DNA from: Mariniflexile sp044335535
Lineage (GTDB): Bacteria; Bacteroidota; Bacteroidia; Flavobacteriales; Flavobacteriaceae
Length of the DNA: 64,000 nucleotides
Direction of reading: 5' to 3'
Assembly: GCF_044335535.1 (NCBI RefSeq)
Contig: NZ_JBIQVZ010000011.1
Location: forward strand, 1 to 64,000
Made by a program: the position numbers and the translations under genes. Below, piece by piece: positions 61,622 to 64,000 of this stretch; positions within the stretch are counted from its first letter, which is position 1, and each line of letters starts with the position of its first letter. The notes under the pieces were generated by a model that was not told the origin of the DNA, did no database searches, and was given only the letters and a program-made list of their open reading frames with translations.

Positions 61622-62296
61622 ATGAAAACGATTATAGCTTTTATAGCTCTAGCATTTGCTATGCCCTTATGCCACGCACAAAAAACTCCTGAAAGCTCTT
61701 TGGGTGCTTGGTACATGCTTGATGCAACCCACGCAATATCTAATAAAATTGGCATTAAAACAGGTGTACAACTAAGATCCTACGAGGTTTTTGATAATAT
61801 AAACCTGTTATTTGTTTACACGGGAATAAATTACAAAATAAGCAAAAACACTATTTTCACCGTAACTTATGGGTATTTGGATATTGATAAAACTTATGCG
61901 GATATTGGTTTTCCGCACCTCTATGAAAATAGAATTTACGAACAATTAAGCTATAAACATAAACTTAGTAAATTACCTATTTCCCATAGATTAAGAATAG
62001 AACACCGTTTTTTGAATTATAAGCATAAATTGGATACAAAACACCGGTTGCGCTATTGCTTAGGTTCAAAAATACCCTTAACAGAAGACTTTTTTTTAAA
62101 TGTTAGCAACGAATTTTTTGCCAACCTAAAAAAATCCACAGCTAGAGAAAATAGACTTTACGCTGCCGTGGGTTTAAATATATCCAAAGCCAATAACATC
62201 CAATTGGGCTATTTAAACCATAAGATAAACGGACTAAACTTACACAGATTACAAGTGGGCATTTTTATTAAAACCGACTTAAGAAAAAAACTATAA
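61622..62296 (+). CDS. DUF2490 outer-membrane beta-barrel protein
   Basis: A 224-residue exported protein with signal peptide IIAFIALAFAMPLCHAQ. The mature part has alternating strands and the DUF2490 pattern: SLGAWYMLDATHAISNKIG, VYTGINYKISKNTIFTVTYGY, YENRIYEQLSYKHKLSKLPI, HRLRIEHRFLN and RLYAAVGLNISKANNIQLGYL. A small barrel in the outer membrane is expected; the ligand is unknown. It overlaps the convergent TMEM175-like gene by 6 bp at the 3' ends. Confidence 0.9.
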   Translation: MKTIIAFIALAFAMPLCHAQKTPESSLGAWYMLDATHAISNKIGIKTGVQLRSYEVFDNINLLFVYTGINYKISKNTIFTVTYGYLDIDKTYADIGFPHLYENRIYEQLSYKHKLSKLPISHRLRIEHRFLNYKHKLDTKHRLRYCLGSKIPLTEDFFLNVSNEFFANLKKSTARENRLYAAVGLNISKANNIQLGYLNHKINGLNLHRLQVGIFIKTDLRKKL

Positions 62297-62920
62297 GCTG
62301 TTTTTAAAACGTTCCTCTTTAAGTTTGTTTTCAATACGCTTATCTGGTATTAACCATATAATAGCTACAAAAACAAACATAAAACCACTGATCCAAACAT
62401 AAAAAAATGCCGAAATAATACCTATAATATAAAGTATTGGAGATGCTTTCCCTTTTAAATCTTTTCCTAAGGCTTTAGACAGAATAGAATCTTTGCCATG
62501 ACTTTTGATGATTAAAAATTGTAATACAAAATAAGCTATTGCTGCACCCAATAAAACGATGCCATACAAAAACACACCTGCTGTTGTGAAATGGTTTTCT
62601 CCCATCCAACCAGAGACAAATGGAATTAATGATAACCAGAATAACAAATGCATATTTGCCCATAAAATTTTGCCCGTTACATGCTTAACGGTTTGCATCA
62701 TGTGGTGGTGGTTATTCCAATAAATGGCAATGTAAATAAAACTAAGAATATAGCTTCCAAATACAGGCAGTAAGGGCTTTAAATCTTCAAAAGTTCCACC
62801 ATGGGGCACCTTTAATTCTAATACCATAATGGTTATAATAATTGCTAAAACGCCATCGGTAAATGCTTCTAATCGTCCTTTTGTCATCATTGAAATTGGT
62901 TTTGGGGTTTCTAATGCCAT
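62291..62920 (-). CDS. TMEM175/DUF1211-family potassium channel-like protein
   Basis: A 209-residue membrane protein with about six helices. The TMEM175 hallmark RLEAFTDGVLAIIITIMVLELKVP (RxxxFSDxVxAIaxTlLVLdI type) is at residues 16-39; bacterial members are potassium channels. Other segments are YWNNHHHMMQTVKHV near 70 and LLFWLSLIPFVSGWMGEN near 95. The start ATG at 62920 lies in the arm of a 16-bp hairpin, so translation may be restrained. It overlaps DUF2490 tail to tail by 6 bp. Confidence 0.9.
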   Translation of the reverse strand: MALETPKPISMMTKGRLEAFTDGVLAIIITIMVLELKVPHGGTFEDLKPLLPVFGSYILSFIYIAIYWNNHHHMMQTVKHVTGKILWANMHLLFWLSLIPFVSGWMGENHFTTAGVFLYGIVLLGAAIAYFVLQFLIIKSHGKDSILSKALGKDLKGKASPILYIIGIISAFFYVWISGFMFVFVAIIWLIPDKRIENKLKEERFKNSL

Positions 62921-62962
62921 TTAATCTTTTATTTTACAGTAATTACAAAGATTAAATGGCAT
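62914..62962 (-). promoter_or_regulatory. Hairpin covering the start codon of the TMEM175-like gene
   Basis: ATGCCATTTAATCTTT and AAAGATTAAATGGCAT are perfect 16-bp arms around 17 bases. In the minus-strand mRNA the start codon lies in the second arm. It could limit translation or be a repeat insertion with no role. Confidence 0.75.
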
Positions 62963-63109
62963 AATTTACACAATATTTGAATAGTATTAAAATTGGCTAG
63001 GGATTACTCATGCACTTCTATTTTAAAATTGAAACCGGGCATATTTCACATTTGAAATATTAACTTAGGAATAGAAGTCCGACCTTAATAGGGTAATCCC
63101 AAATGAGCT

Positions 63110-63380
63110 TTATGATATTTTATCTTTAGAAACTATTTCTTCTTCTTCTTTTTTCCTCCAATAATTTCCCAATAATGAGCCCGAGATGTTCTTCCAAGGG
63201 CTGAAAACGGCTACTGCTAAACCAACCGTTGTCAGTTTTCCCATAGAGCCAGCTAATCCTGATGCCATACCGCCATTCTGCAAGCCAACCTCTAAAGCTA
63301 CGGTTCTGCATGAGTCTTTATCCAACCCCTAAGGCTCTACTAATCCAATATCCAAAAGTATAGCCTAATGCATTGCAGGG
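63110..63380 (-). pseudogene. C-terminal remnant of a bile acid:sodium symporter (BASS) family transporter
   Basis: The downstream frame reads DKDSCRTVALEVGLQNGGMA and continues FSPWKNISGSLLGNYWRKK, the last membrane part of a BASS-family protein. The preceding helix, NALGYTFGYWISRALGVG, is readable at about 63318-63377 but in another frame that ends in TAA. The N-terminal two thirds of the gene are missing; upstream is non-coding. A frameshift and a large deletion make it non-functional. Confidence 0.8.
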
Positions 63381-63454
63381 CAAACTCATGCTTTTATTTG
63401 AGAATTAATTAGCTACGAATACACGAATAAGACTTAGCGTTATGTAAAAATATT

Positions 63455-63498
63455 ATTATCACGAATAAAAAATCTATAGATTTTTTATTCGTGATAAT
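63455..63498. repeat. 44-bp perfect palindrome
   Basis: Arms ATTATCACGAATAAAAAATC-TA and its exact reverse complement, no loop. Further CACGAAT and ATTCGTG fragments lie at 63421-63430 and 63535-63541. Between the transporter remnant and the HAD gene. Confidence 0.85.
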
Positions 63499-63641
63499 CC
63501 TTTTTGTTTTACCAAAAAATAGAAAAATTTATGAATTCGTGGCTTTCCTTTCTATTAAAGTATGAATTTGCCCTGAAACCCAAGAACCAGATTTTAGGCT
63601 ATTGTTTTCTATTCTTTTATCTTCGCAAAAAAAAAATTGAA

Positions 63642-64000
63642 ATGCTAAAAGCTGTTATTTTTGATATGGACGGGGTTATTATTGAAAGCGAACCTCTACA
63701 CCATTATGCTTACCACAGTATGTTTAAGGATGTGAATGTTAAAGTATCCGACTCATTGTATGAAACTTTTACGGGAAAATCGACTATTAACGTTTGCAAA
63801 CAAGTCTGTGAATGTTTTAATTTAAAAGAAACCCCTGAGTACTTAGTGTCGTTAAAAAGAAAGCATTTTGATTATGTTTTTAATAACAGTACCGATTTCG
63901 ATTTAATTGAAGGTGTTTTGGATTTAATAAAAGATTTACACCATCATGGCACCACCTTGGTTTTAGGATCGTCTGCCACCATGCCGAGTATTGAGCGTAT
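63642..64000 (+). CDS. HAD-family phosphatase/phosphoglucomutase, cut by the window end
   Basis: The first 119 residues of a HAD superfamily subclass IA hydrolase. Motif I is VIFDMDGVIIESEP (nucleophile D9, acid D11) and motif II is TLVLGSSATMP (Ser near residue 112). A helical cap (YETFTGKSTINVCKQV) lies between them. The pattern is common to beta-phosphoglucomutases and sugar-phosphate phosphatases, which cannot be distinguished here. The ATG at 63642 is clear; the 3' part is beyond the window. Confidence 0.9.
   Translation, partial: MLKAVIFDMDGVIIESEPLHHYAYHSMFKDVNVKVSDSLYETFTGKSTINVCKQVCECFNLKETPEYLVSLKRKHFDYVFNNSTDFDLIEGVLDLIKDLHHHGTTLVLGSSATMPSIER

Overview
The window is AT-rich bacterial chromosome, most probably from a marine or soil member of the Flavobacteriaceae (Bacteroidota). 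The evidence is the gliding-motility pair gldF/gldG, a bacillithiol deacetylase (bshB1), an ATP-type PEP carboxykinase, a TPR-LuxR-like membrane regulator, several small families typical of this group (DUF4212, DUF2490, DUF4870, TfoX-N) and promoter boxes of the Bacteroidota form TAnnTTTG. Shine-Dalgarno sites are weak, and several genes appear to start with TTG or GTG. Housekeeping genes are interspersed with small transporters, regulators and many short intergenic repeats.

Layout. 1-8.0 kb: adenine deaminase, tilS, an unknown protein with a sigma-region-4-like tail, pabB, a LacX-type aldose epimerase and a DEAD-box helicase. 8.2-16.2 kb: a complete type II-C CRISPR-Cas locus. cas1-cas2 run on +. 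A 16-repeat array (36-bp repeats, 29-30-bp spacers) and a 1443-residue cas9 follow, with cas9 on -. A tracrRNA is read on + just upstream of cas9. Between cas2 and the array lies a decayed REP-associated (Y1) transposase gene, split by a 219-bp inverted-repeat element. 16.2-25.4 kb: serine hydrolase, TPR regulator, single-domain helicase-like protein, a Crp/NTF2/YceI cassette, an FKBP pseudogene and an MFS pump, with about 1 kb repeat-rich gaps. 25.4-29.0 kb: DinB, ABC exporter, a 34-residue lysine-rich protein and zinc alcohol dehydrogenase. 29.5-37.1 kb: FAH-family protein, then an acetate module (cNMP-CBS-DUF294 protein, exonuclease, acs, sodium/solute symporter, DUF4212). 37.6-46.1 kb: acyltransferase, TfoX-N, NYN-LOTUS, GNAT, TauE, purC, a beta-barrel protein, phoH and a SAM hydrolase. 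46.3-50.6 kb: gldF, a BamE-like membrane protein, gldG and dnaN. 50.7-57.5 kb: DUF4870, cytochrome c, UspA, DUF3108, two tandem M28 peptidases, tRNA-His and bshB1. 57.9-64 kb: SLC13 permease, pckA, DUF2490, a TMEM175-like channel, a transporter remnant and the start of a HAD phosphatase.

Working together. acs, the symporter and DUF4212 form an acetate uptake and activation unit; the neighbouring cNMP/CBS/DUF294 protein may be its signalling partner. Cas1-Cas2, the array, tracrRNA and Cas9 make up an apparently intact adaptive immune system, since all key motifs are readable. GldF and GldG are the membrane parts of the gliding-motility ABC complex.

The most distinctive content is in the non-coding DNA. 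(1) A small inverted-repeat element family has three copies in the window, with termini beginning GAACTC and 3-bp target duplications. One copy is inserted in the transposase gene, and removing it with one TAT restores the frame exactly. (2) A 50-bp stem-loop sequence is duplicated on both sides of the CRISPR array. (3) Several intergenic tandem arrays all have a 7-bp unit. (4) A hairpin buries the start codon of the TMEM175-like gene. All calls rest on reading the sequence; no database search was run.
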